41,118 bases of DNA, from the NCBI GenBank assembly GCA_964583845.1, contig CAZOXG010000002.1, forward strand, positions 1 to 41,118, written 5' to 3'. The DNA comes from JBAWVR01 sp964583845. GTDB taxonomy: Bacteria > Patescibacteriota > Minisyncoccia > Phycocordibacterales > GWA1-40-21. The notes under the pieces were generated by a model. It made no database searches, was not told the DNA's origin, and saw nothing but the letters and a program-made list of their open reading frames with translations. Both the position numbers and the translations under genes were made by a program. The number at the start of each line of letters is the position of its first letter. The stretch's first letter is position 1. Of this stretch, positions 30,371-38,236 are shown piece after piece.

Positions 30371-30405
30371 ATACCGCCCGGCTCGCAAAGCGAGCCGGGC
30401 GGTAT
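30371..30405 (-). terminator. Displaced ancestral topA terminator
   Basis: A perfect 16-bp stem (ATACCGCCCGGCTCGC/GCGAGCCGGGCGGTAT) with an AAA loop. On the minus strand it is followed by TTAATTAAAAAA, a weak T tract. It sits 6 bp beyond the stop codon of the displaced topA tail and now has no intact gene before it. Confidence 0.7.
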
Positions 30406-30411
30406 TTTAAT

Positions 30412-30497
30412 TTATTTTGTGTCTGCAACCTCAGCCAGTTTATGTGGATTATGATTAGGACAATTCTTATCACTACATCTATCTGGTATGGTCTTTG
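30412..30497 (-). pseudogene. Displaced 3' end of topA
   Basis: Read on the minus strand it encodes KTIPDRCSDKNCPNHNPHKL, identical to the C-terminal end of the present TopA, then AEVADTK and a stop (present TopA ends LTN). Nine of the 20 shared codons differ, all synonymously, including AGA/CGC, AGT/TCT and CTG/TTA. It has no start. It appears to be the former gene end, cut off by the element inserted at 30497-30594. Confidence 0.85.
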
Positions 30498-30594
30498 GTC
30501 ACAAATATTTTCTCGCCGTCGCTCAAAAATTTTGCCGACCCCGGCTCAGTATTGCTCGTTGCTACTCGCAATATACTTCCGCCTCACAAAAACT
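30497..30594 (-). mobile_element. Tail element inserted at the topA 3' end
   Basis: On the plus strand: GGTCACAAATATTTTC, TCGCCGTCGCTC, AAAAATTTTGCCGACC, CCGGCTC, inner hairpin GTATTGCTCG/CTCGCAATATAC, TTCCGCCT, then CACAAAAACTA, an inverted copy of 11 bases of the present topA end (30691-30701). Same core and orientation as behind the tRNAs, but in a protein gene. It carries no ORF. Confidence 0.78.
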
Positions 30595-30596
30595 AA

Positions 30597-30622
30597 AAAC
30601 AGACAGCGAAGACTGTCTGTTT
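30597..30622 (-). terminator. Present terminator of topA
   Basis: The stem AAACAGACAG/CTGTCTGTTT is followed on the minus strand by an interrupted T stretch, directly behind the present topA stop. Confidence 0.8.
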
Positions 30623-30628
30623 CTTACA

Positions 30629-32824
30629 TTAGTTTGTTAATTTATGCGGATTATGATTCGGACAATTCTTATCAGAACAGCGATCGGGAATAGTTTTTGT
30701 GCCAACCATCATCAACTCACCACATAACTTACATTTTTCTCCAGTTGGTTTAGTTTTGATTATATATTTGCAATCAGGATAATTTGAACAACTATAGAAA
30801 ATTCCAAATCGTCCACGCTTTTCAGTCATCATACCTTTTTTACACTTTGGACATTCAACACCAGTGGAGTTCAATCTCTCCATTTCTTTATCTTTTTTTA
30901 TAAACTTACATTTCGGATAATTACCACAAGCGATAAACTTACCAAATTTTCCTTCACGTTCAAACAAGTTTGATTTACCACATTGCGGGCAAAGTTCACC
31001 AGTATCTTTTGGTCCCGCAATTTCAATTCCGTCCATTTTAAGTGCTCCTTGACACTCTGGATATTTGGCGCAACTCAAAAACTTGCCAGTGCGTCCAAGC
31101 TTGATCACCATCGGTCCTTTACAAACTGGGCATTTAAATTCGGCACCTGCTTCACCAAGATTAGTAATTTTTTCTACTCCTTCTTTAGCCTTAACATCTG
31201 CTAAGAACGGGCCATAAAAATCCTTCAAAGTTTTGACGTATTGAGCTGTTCCGTTGGCAATATTGTCCAGTTTGTCTTCCATGTCGGCGGTAAAAGTATC
31301 ACTGATATATTTGCCAAAATTATCTTCCAAGAAAGTACTGACAGTCTCACCGGTGTCAGTTGGTTTGAGAGCTCTTTCTATTTTTTCAACATAACCACGA
31401 TCCTGAATCGTCTTAATAATAGAAGCATAAGTAGAAGGACGGCCAATACCTCTTTTTTCTAATTCTTTAATCAAACCCGCTTCAGTATAACGTGGTGGTG
31501 GTTCGGTACTTTTTTCCTGATCTTTAATTTCAATTAGTTTAAGAGTCTCACCAACAGTGATACTTGGTAGTTCTACATCTTCACCACGAGCCTGAGGGTC
31601 GGCGATTAACCAACCGTCAAAGATAACGCGGGACCCATTGGCGGTAAAATCTGGAATCTCACCAGTACCAATTTTTACAATTATTTTACTACGAGCGATT
31701 TTGGCATCAGTCATCTGAGAAGCCACAGTTCTTTGCCAAATCAATTTATAAAGTTTGGCTTGTTCAGGTGTAAAACGAGAACTAGTTTCTAAAGCAAAGT
31801 TAGTTGGACGGATGGCTTCGTGAGCTTCTTGGGCATTTTTACTTTTGGCAGCGAAAGTGCGAGGAGATAAATAATTTTCTCCATAGTTAGTTTTTATAGT
31901 TGCAAAGATTTTTTCTTGAGCTTCTTTGGAAAGGTTGGTACTGTCCGTACGCATATAACTGATGAAACCACCTTCGTAAAGTTTTTGAGCAATACTCATG
32001 GTTCGAGCCGGAGCAAAACCAAGACGGGAAGAAGCAGTTTGTTGCAAGGTGGAAGTGATGAATGGGGCTTTTGGTTGACGTTTAGCTTCGGTTTCATTTA
32101 GATCAGAAATCACCCAGGAATTTGTTTTGCCATAAGCAACAATACGTTTCATTTCTTCTTCGGTTTTTGGTTTTTCTTCACACTCTAAAGGCAAAGGTAA
32201 CTTTTTTGTGGTTTCAGTATCGGCAGTTATCACCCAATATTTTTCAGGAACAAATGCGCGAACTTCACGTTCGCGCTCTACAATAATACGTAGGGCTGGT
32301 GACTGAACACGTCCAGCGGATAGTCCGTAGCGAACTTTTTTCCAAATCAAACCAGAGAGATCGTAACCAACGAGACGATCTAAAACACGGCGAGCTTCTT
32401 GAGCTTGGCGTAAGTTCTCGTCAATTAAGCGTGGGTGAGTCAAAGCTTCTTCGATCGCGGATTTCGTGATTTCATGAAAAGCCACACGTTTTGGATTATG
32501 AAGACCAATAGCCTCCTTCAAATGCCAAGCAATTGCTTCACCTTCACGGTCGGGGTCAGTCGCAAGTAAAACTTCTTCTGCTTCACTAGAGAGTTTTTTT
32601 AATTCCGCGACCACTTTTTCTTTGCCCGGAGAAATTTCGTAAGTGGGAACGAAGCCTGCGGGAATATCAATCGCCTTTTTGTTACTTTTTGGTAAGTCAC
32701 GAATATGACCGATACTTGCCTTTACTATATAACCTTCACCGGCATATTTGGTTATTGTGTTGGCTTTGGCAGGGGACTCCACGATCAATAATTTAAAACT
32801 TTTTGGTGAACTTGTATTACTCAT
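30629..32824 (-). CDS. topA: DNA topoisomerase I
   Basis: Type IA topoisomerase that relaxes negative supercoils. TOPRIM domain: LLIVESPAKA (about 12-21) and DPDREGEAIAWHL (about 87-99). Active-site Tyr in FISYMRTDSTN (about 287-297). C-terminal zinc ribbons with CPVC...CAKYPEC, CPQC...CGNYPKC, CPKC...CSNYPDC and a last CKLC...CSDKNC. At 731 residues the length is normal with three to four zinc modules. The ATG at 32824 begins just before the TOPRIM domain. The last 20-odd residues have been replaced by a synonymously different DNA segment next to the inserted element; the older version lies at 30412-30497. Confidence 0.96.
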   Translation of the reverse strand: MSNTSSPKSFKLLIVESPAKANTITKYAGEGYIVKASIGHIRDLPKSNKKAIDIPAGFVPTYEISPGKEKVVAELKKLSSEAEEVLLATDPDREGEAIAWHLKEAIGLHNPKRVAFHEITKSAIEEALTHPRLIDENLRQAQEARRVLDRLVGYDLSGLIWKKVRYGLSAGRVQSPALRIIVEREREVRAFVPEKYWVITADTETTKKLPLPLECEEKPKTEEEMKRIVAYGKTNSWVISDLNETEAKRQPKAPFITSTLQQTASSRLGFAPARTMSIAQKLYEGGFISYMRTDSTNLSKEAQEKIFATIKTNYGENYLSPRTFAAKSKNAQEAHEAIRPTNFALETSSRFTPEQAKLYKLIWQRTVASQMTDAKIARSKIIVKIGTGEIPDFTANGSRVIFDGWLIADPQARGEDVELPSITVGETLKLIEIKDQEKSTEPPPRYTEAGLIKELEKRGIGRPSTYASIIKTIQDRGYVEKIERALKPTDTGETVSTFLEDNFGKYISDTFTADMEDKLDNIANGTAQYVKTLKDFYGPFLADVKAKEGVEKITNLGEAGAEFKCPVCKGPMVIKLGRTGKFLSCAKYPECQGALKMDGIEIAGPKDTGELCPQCGKSNLFEREGKFGKFIACGNYPKCKFIKKDKEMERLNSTGVECPKCKKGMMTEKRGRFGIFYSCSNYPDCKYIIKTKPTGEKCKLCGELMMVGTKTIPDRCSDKNCPNHNPHKLTN

Positions 32825-32947
32825 TTCCAACAAGTATTACACGAAAATATCAAAACAGGCAAATTTTTGAAAAGTTTTGGTGAATAATTTTCGCACTTTT
32901 TTTAATAATATTGTATAATGAAACGGAAACTTATTGTTATTAAACTT

Positions 32948-33580
32948 ATGCTTAAAAATAAAACACTCTGGTTGTTTATGGTTGTTGGAATCGGTTTTGT
33001 TGGTTATTTACTTTTTTTGATAAATACTACCAATGCACCGGTTTATACAGCGACTCAATTAAACTCAATTAATATAAATTCTACTTCAACAGATGATATT
33101 GTGTCTGTAAGTTCTGATGGTCTAGATATCGTAAGAGCTACTACGACCGATAATGATATTTCAATTAGTAGTACAACCAAACCAATTACAAAATATACAG
33201 CAACTGTTTTAAAAAGCGCTGTCGATACTTCCAATGCCGTCACTGTTTTAGAAGGGGCCCGTAATTTAGTAAATGTTACTGCTCCTATAGTTAAGCAAAA
33301 TTTTTATTATTTATTTGGTGGAAAATCAAATTTAATTACCGGCTATGGTTTTACTTTTAGCAATCCATCTACCGCTAGTAGTACAGTGGCTTTAAATAAG
33401 ATAAAAACATATTTAACCAAAAATCAAAATATGGCCATCGATATGATGAATAGTGCAAATTCTGGAATGGGAACTACTTTATATAATGGCAGATATATTT
33501 GTTCGATTTACGAATATTCAATTACGATAGATATGAATGTTTCTAAAACTGTTTCTATCCGTTGTGCCAATAGAAAATAA
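32948..33580 (+). CDS. Membrane-anchored extracytoplasmic hypothetical protein
   Basis: The 210-residue protein has one N-terminal TM segment (about 7-25), a Thr/Ser-rich low-complexity stalk (about 30-95) and a C-terminal domain with two Cys (in YICSIYEY and IRCANRK) that could form a disulfide. No family recognised. A TATAAT at 32914-32919 overlaps the first in-frame ATG (32918), so the next ATG at 32948 is used. It ends at a terminator shared with dprA. Confidence 0.65.
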   Translation: MLKNKTLWLFMVVGIGFVGYLLFLINTTNAPVYTATQLNSININSTSTDDIVSVSSDGLDIVRATTTDNDISISSTTKPITKYTATVLKSAVDTSNAVTVLEGARNLVNVTAPIVKQNFYYLFGGKSNLITGYGFTFSNPSTASSTVALNKIKTYLTKNQNMAIDMMNSANSGMGTTLYNGRYICSIYEYSITIDMNVSKTVSIRCANRK

Positions 33581-33587
33581 TTTATTT

Positions 33588-33633
33588 AAAATCAGTCGGT
33601 CAATTCGCAAAGCGAATTGACCGACTGATTTTT
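33588..33633 (+). terminator. Bidirectional terminator between the anchored protein gene and dprA
   Basis: A perfect 20-bp stem (AAATCAGTCGGTCAATTCGC and its complement) with an AAA loop, between convergent genes; the right edge touches the dprA stop. Confidence 0.92.
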
Positions 33634-34498
33634 ACTTCAGGTATATTTGTCCTCCGTTCTCAGAAATCAGCCCCTTTATTTCCATTAAAGTTAAAACAGT
33701 ATTTAATTCAGTGATTGTTATATTGGCTTTGATTGCCAAGTCATCACGCTCTAGTGGTTCGGTTAAACATTCAATAATTTTTCTTTCTTCTGGTGAACAA
33801 TCGTCAAGATTTAAAGTTAAGTTGGCGGTTTTGGTTTGTAAGCCTAGAGCCTCTAAAATATCAGCACTTGAAGTTATTGGAGTCGCCCCGAGTTTCAAAA
33901 GTAAATGCGGTCCTTCCGATGTACTAGAAAAAATTGAACCAGGCACAGTAAGAACATCACGATTATAATCAGTGGCCATGCGAGCAGTTATTAAAGTGCC
34001 CGACTTGGCTTCGGCTTCTATGACTAAAATAGCGTGCGAGAGACCGGCCATAATACGATTACGTTGAGGAAACGACCAAGTGGTGGCTTTAAAATTTGGT
34101 TCAAATTCGGAAACAAGGGCTCCTCCTTTTTCAATTACTTTTTCAGCGAGTGATATATTAGTCGAAGGATAAATTGATTTTGGATCAAGACCAGAACCCG
34201 GTACAGCTATAGTCGGTAAACCAGCTTCGATTGCCGCTCGATGAGCTATGGTGTCAATCCCTAAAGCTAGACCCGAAACAATGCAAACCTTACTACCAGC
34301 TAGACCGCTTATTAATTTATGTACTATTTCGGCTCCATAATTGGTATATTTTCTAGAACCAACTACGCAGAGGAACTTGTACCCACTATTTTCTGATGGT
34401 AAATTTCCTGCCAGGTATAATTTTTGTGGTGGTTGAGGAATTTCTAGAAGCCTTTCTGGCCACTCGCTCCTTTCAAATTCACGAATATCAAATTTCAT
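33632..34498 (-). CDS. dprA: DNA-processing protein DprA/Smf
   Basis: Binds incoming single-stranded DNA and loads RecA in natural transformation. Rossmann-like domain with GSRKYTNYG (about 48-56), SGLALGIDTIAHRAA (about 80-94), SFPQRNRIMAGLSHA (about 143-157) and SGTLITA (about 168-174). A C-terminal winged helix is present (about 225-288). At 288 residues it lacks any N-terminal SAM domain. The start among three close in-frame ATGs is uncertain; the shortest is given because a TAAAAT box lies just upstream. Confidence 0.92.
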   Translation of the reverse strand: MKFDIREFERSEWPERLLEIPQPPQKLYLAGNLPSENSGYKFLCVVGSRKYTNYGAEIVHKLISGLAGSKVCIVSGLALGIDTIAHRAAIEAGLPTIAVPGSGLDPKSIYPSTNISLAEKVIEKGGALVSEFEPNFKATTWSFPQRNRIMAGLSHAILVIEAEAKSGTLITARMATDYNRDVLTVPGSIFSSTSEGPHLLLKLGATPITSSADILEALGLQTKTANLTLNLDDCSPEERKIIECLTEPLERDDLAIKANITITELNTVLTLMEIKGLISENGGQIYLK

Positions 34499-34604
34499 AT
34501 ACATATATTTTATCAATTAAACATGTTTTTACAAAACTTTTAAGCATTGAATTTTAATTTTGTTGTTATATACTGTCATTATTATAGATTATTAGTAAAA
34601 AACC

Positions 34605-35885
34605 ATGTTAGATATTAAATTTATTCGGGAAAACAAAGATTTGATTATGATGGGGGCGGCTAAAAAGCGCCTCAAGTTTGATGTAGAAGAATTAATTAAA
34701 GCTGATGATAAACGTAAAGAGCTCTTGGCTTTAACTGAGGCTAAACGCGCCGAACAAAACATGGTTTCCTCCAAACTTCCACAGATGACCAACGTGGAAG
34801 AAAAACACGCTCTCTTGGCGGATATGAAAATTCTCAAAGAAAGTTTGCAAAAGGAAGAAGAAGAATTAAAAGAGGTAATGAAGACTTGGCAGACTTTGAT
34901 GTTGTCGGTGCCAAATATTCCCGATATGTCTGTGCCAGAAGGTGAAGATGATTCTCAAAATGTAGAAATTAGTACTTGGGGTGAAGTTCCTAAGTTTGAT
35001 TTTCAAGTAAAAGATCATATTCAATTAATGGAAGCTTTGGATTTGGCTGATTTTGAAAAGGGAACTAAGGTGGCCGGTTTTCGTGGATACTTTCTTAAGA
35101 ATGAAGGTGCTTTGCTTGAACTAGCTTTGTTCCAGTTTGTAACTGATGAATTCATCAAAAAAGGTGACTACGTTCCAATGATTGTGCCGTCTCTAGTTCG
35201 TCGCGACGCTCTTTTGGGTACAGGAATCTTACCTCAAGGTGAAGATGATGTTTACAAGACTCAGGATGGAGATTATCTCGCCGGTACCGCTGAAGTAGCT
35301 ACTATGAGTTATTTTGGCGATACTGTAATAGACAAAAAAGATTTACCTAAAAAAGTAATCGCTTTTTCCCCTTGTTTTCGTCGCGAAGCCGGTTCTTATA
35401 GTAAGGATGTTAAAGGAGCTTATCGTGTGCATGAGTTTTATAAGTTTGAACAAGTTATTGTTTGTGAAGCAAGCCACGAAACCTCAGTAAAGCTTCACGA
35501 AGAATTACGTGAAAATTCTGAAAAACTTTTACAAATTCTTGGTTTGCCTTATCGCGTTGTAATCAATTGTGGTGGCGACCTTGGACTTGGTCAAGTTAAG
35601 AAATACGATATAGAAGCTTGGTCTCCGGCCGCGGGAAAATATCGCGAAACACACTCATGTTCCTACTTTCACGATTTTCAATGCCGACGTCTAAATATTC
35701 GTTACAAGGATGATGAAGGTAAAATGAGAATCGCTCATTCTCTTAATAATACGGCTCTGGCAATGCCACGAGTGTTGATCCAATTGTTGGAAAATAATCA
35801 ACAAGCTGACGGTACAGTAAAAATTCCAGAAGTGTTACAAAAATATATGGGAGGAAAGACAATAATTACTCTAAAGACAAAATAG
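34605..35885 (+). CDS. serS: Seryl-tRNA synthetase
   Basis: Class II synthetase charging tRNA-Ser. N-terminal long coiled-coil arm (about residues 30-100) that holds the tRNA variable arm. Catalytic motifs: GTAEVATMSY (about 228-237), motif 2 FRREAGSYSKD (about 263-273) followed by YRVHEFYKFEQ, and motif 3 NNTALAMPR (about 381-389). Length 426 is normal. No Shine-Dalgarno sequence; AT-rich leader with a TATACT box near 34569. A monocistronic unit with its own terminator. Confidence 0.96.
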   Translation: MLDIKFIRENKDLIMMGAAKKRLKFDVEELIKADDKRKELLALTEAKRAEQNMVSSKLPQMTNVEEKHALLADMKILKESLQKEEEELKEVMKTWQTLMLSVPNIPDMSVPEGEDDSQNVEISTWGEVPKFDFQVKDHIQLMEALDLADFEKGTKVAGFRGYFLKNEGALLELALFQFVTDEFIKKGDYVPMIVPSLVRRDALLGTGILPQGEDDVYKTQDGDYLAGTAEVATMSYFGDTVIDKKDLPKKVIAFSPCFRREAGSYSKDVKGAYRVHEFYKFEQVIVCEASHETSVKLHEELRENSEKLLQILGLPYRVVINCGGDLGLGQVKKYDIEAWSPAAGKYRETHSCSYFHDFQCRRLNIRYKDDEGKMRIAHSLNNTALAMPRVLIQLLENNQQADGTVKIPEVLQKYMGGKTIITLKTK

Positions 35886-35896
35886 AAGGATAAAAT

Positions 35897-35934
35897 AAAG
35901 AGCGTGGGTTGGCTTTGCCAACCCACGCTCTTTA
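35897..35934 (+). terminator. Terminator of serS
   Basis: A perfect 17-bp stem (AAAGAGCGTGGGTTGGC/GCCAACCCACGCTCTTT) with loop TTT, followed by AT-rich sequence. Confidence 0.9.
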
Positions 35935-36005
35935 TTTAAGTGCCTTTTTCGGTTATGATAATAGATGAATCGTCACTATTTTTTAAATTAGCAACTTATT
36001 AGCCG

Positions 36006-36839
36006 ATGAAAATTAAAAAGAAACTCAAGGGTCAGTCATATTTAAGACAGAGACGCAGACGCCGATTGATTTTGAAGTTGATTTTAACGGGAATCGGTTT
36101 GTTGGTTTTACTTATCGCAAGTTTTATTTTAGCTAGAATGGATTATTTTCAAGTATCTAAAATCGAAATAGTAGGTAATAAAGCAGTTGACTATAGAAGA
36201 ATTAATATTATTGCTCAGACAGCCTTGGTTGACTATTATGCTTGGCTGATTCCAAAAGGAAATATTATTTGGTACCGGAGTTCGGATCTAGAAAACAAAA
36301 TTGCAAAAGCGATACCACGTCTTTCCTTGGTGGAATCTCAAAGAATTTCTCATAACGCTATTCGTATCACAGTTGATGAAAGAAGGCCTTTTGGTGTGTG
36401 GTGTGATAAAAGTACGCCAGAGAACTGTTTTTTGATTGACGCTCGTGGCCTAATTTTTGATAAAGCACCTTTTTTTTCAGGTCAATTATTTTTTAGGTTC
36501 TATGGAGCACTTGACTCGCAGGAGCCGGTTGGGCTAAGGTATTTGTCTGAGACCCGTTTTACTACTTTATCTAACTTTTTGAGTGGAGTAGAAAATCTGG
36601 GCCTTGATATTAAAAGTATAGAAAAAGACAAAGACAAAGATGATTATTTTACGGTAGTTATAAATGATGGCACCAAGTTATTTATTAGCGATCGTTCTTC
36701 GCTAGAAGTAGCTTTAGCCAATCTGCAAACTCTGTTAACTAACAAGGATTCAATTTTTAAAGAAGTTAACGTTTGGACAAAAGTAGATTATTTGAATTTA
36801 CGTTCAACTGATCAGGCGTTTTATAAAATGAAGAAATGA
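36006..36839 (+). CDS. ftsQ: FtsQ/DivIB-type cell division protein
   Basis: The 277-residue protein has a basic N-terminus (RQRRRRR), one TM segment (about 25-43), a POTRA domain opening with FQVSKIEIVGNKAVDYRRI (about 48-66) and the FtsQ-type beta domain that follows (VDERRPFGVWC at about 125-135). FtsQ/DivIB links early and late divisome parts. The order of domains is diagnostic, but sequence matches are weak, so the symbol is moderate. It overlaps dus by 4 bp (ATGA), a translationally coupled pair. Confidence 0.75.
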   Translation: MKIKKKLKGQSYLRQRRRRRLILKLILTGIGLLVLLIASFILARMDYFQVSKIEIVGNKAVDYRRINIIAQTALVDYYAWLIPKGNIIWYRSSDLENKIAKAIPRLSLVESQRISHNAIRITVDERRPFGVWCDKSTPENCFLIDARGLIFDKAPFFSGQLFFRFYGALDSQEPVGLRYLSETRFTTLSNFLSGVENLGLDIKSIEKDKDKDDYFTVVINDGTKLFISDRSSLEVALANLQTLLTNKDSIFKEVNVWTKVDYLNLRSTDQAFYKMKK

Positions 36840-37852
36840 TAAAAAATAATTTGAAATTTAAAGATTCTAAAGGGTTTTGGCAGAAATTGCCAACGCCATT
36901 TTTTTGTTTAGCGCCAATGCTGGATGTGACCGATGATTCATTTAGACAGATAATAGCTAAATATAGCCGTCACGGAAAAAATGGTGGTGGACCCGATGTA
37001 TTTTGGACCGAGTTTGTTTCTGCTGACGGACTTGATTCCAAGGGGTTGGAAAAACTCTTACCAATGTTGAAGTTCGATAAAAGAGAAAGACCGATAGTAG
37101 CTCAGGTGTTTACTGCTTCACCTGAACATATGTTCAAAGCAGCTCAAATAATTCAAAATCTCGGTTTCGATGGTTTAGATATAAATATGGGCTGTCCCGA
37201 TAAAGGAGTTCAAAAACAAGGTTCAGGCGCGGCTCTTATAAAAAGTCCGACTCTAGCAAGGGCGGTTATTCGTGCGGCTATCGAGGGCGCTCCCAAACTT
37301 CCAATTTCTGTCAAAACTCGTTTAGGTTATAACAAAGAAGAAATAGAAACCTGGATTCCTGAATTGTTAAAAGAAAATATTTCGGCCCTAACTATTCACG
37401 GTCGGACGAAGAAGGATATGTCTTTGGTGCCAGCTCGTTGGAATTCTATAAAAAAAGTTGTCGAGGTTGTTCGGGCTTCAGGTAAAGATATACCCGTTAT
37501 TGGTAACGGCGACGTTTTTGATCTAAAAGATGGTTTACTAAAGGCTGAAATGTCTGGTTGTGATGGTATTATGATTGGCCGTGGCATTTTTGGTAAACCT
37601 TGGTTGTTTGATAGTAAAAGAAAGGCTGAGCCAGAACTAAAAGAAAAACTAAAAATAATGGTTGAGCACACCGAATTATTTTTGAAAATAATGGGCAAAC
37701 GCAAAGTCTTTGATGTCATGAAAAAACATTACAAGGCTTACGTTGGAGGTTTTGATGGAGCCAAAGAGTTACGCGTTGAACTTATGGTCGCCAAAGATTT
37801 GGCCGAAGTTAAAAAAAATGTAAAAAACTTTGTAAAGTCTAGTAAAATCTAG
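36836..37852 (+). CDS. dus: tRNA-dihydrouridine synthase
   Basis: FMN enzyme that reduces uridines in the tRNA D-loop. TIM barrel with APMLDVTDDSFR (about 27-38), NMGCPDKGVQKQGSGAAL (about 119-136, catalytic Cys in GCP), VKTRLGY (about 160-166), LTIHGRTK (about 183-190) and GNGDVFDL, IGRGIFGKPW (about 247-256) for FMN binding. Length 338 is normal. Which Dus subgroup is not decided. It overlaps the ftsQ-like stop, and no terminator is visible before the next unit. Confidence 0.93.
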   Translation: MIKNNLKFKDSKGFWQKLPTPFFCLAPMLDVTDDSFRQIIAKYSRHGKNGGGPDVFWTEFVSADGLDSKGLEKLLPMLKFDKRERPIVAQVFTASPEHMFKAAQIIQNLGFDGLDINMGCPDKGVQKQGSGAALIKSPTLARAVIRAAIEGAPKLPISVKTRLGYNKEEIETWIPELLKENISALTIHGRTKKDMSLVPARWNSIKKVVEVVRASGKDIPVIGNGDVFDLKDGLLKAEMSGCDGIMIGRGIFGKPWLFDSKRKAEPELKEKLKIMVEHTELFLKIMGKRKVFDVMKKHYKAYVGGFDGAKELRVELMVAKDLAEVKKNVKNFVKSSKI

Positions 37853-37912
37853 ATCCGTGATATCATACTAATAGATATCCAAGTTCAACCTCAAAGAAAG
37901 GAATGGTGACTA

Positions 37913-38125
37913 ATGGCTAATAAATATTCCAAACTGCATCTGGTGGCTGTGTTGCCAAAGTTGTGCCGTTCCAAGGCAAAACTTTCTCAGTCTTCACGCC
38001 CAAGTGTTTCAACAGCCAAAACATATTTGGTGACTGGTCATTTTATTGGGTGCGTTCCGAGTCCAAATCTCCTGGCCCAAGTTCGGAGAGAAGTTTTGAT
38101 CTCAAGAAAAAGATTCGCACCCTAA
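37913..38125 (+). CDS. Small basic hypothetical protein (70 aa)
   Basis: No family recognised. Lys/Arg/Ser-rich with two Cys. AAAGGAATGGTGACTA precedes the ATG; an overlapping frame that runs through the terminator is rejected. The stop comes 6 bp before the terminator hairpin, which supports this frame. Codon choice resembles the orphan class. Confidence 0.55.
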   Translation: MANKYSKLHLVAVLPKLCRSKAKLSQSSRPSVSTAKTYLVTGHFIGCVPSPNLLAQVRREVLISRKRFAP

Positions 38126-38131
38126 GTGAAT

Positions 38132-38161
38132 TGCTCGAGGAACCACCTCGAGCACTTTTTT
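38132..38161 (+). terminator. Terminator of the 70-aa orphan
   Basis: The stem TGCTCGAGG/CCTCGAGCA is followed by a six-T run. Confidence 0.9.
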
Positions 38162-38236
38162 GGTTGCATATTTAAAATAAAAATATAGAATAGCGCTTAG
38201 GTGTTTCCAATAATTGTTCCAAAAGAAAGGCCAAAA

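Noticed and set aside
2658..30594. Integron attC sites or a CRISPR array as explanation of the repeats
   Set aside because: There is no array spacing, no captured cassette ORFs next to the core, and the flanks are copies of the neighbouring gene end. No integrase or Cas gene is present.
2658..30594. Retron or reverse-transcribed origin of the inverted tails
   Set aside because: No reverse transcriptase gene is present, and the distal direct copies with old gene ends fit site-specific insertion better. A template-switch origin of the inverted arm alone is not excluded.
30307..30693. 128-codon plus-strand ORF
   Set aside because: It crosses terminators, the displaced topA end and the element, and is antisense to topA.
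37963..38175. Alternative 70-codon frame
   Set aside because: It reads through the terminator hairpin and lacks a ribosome site.
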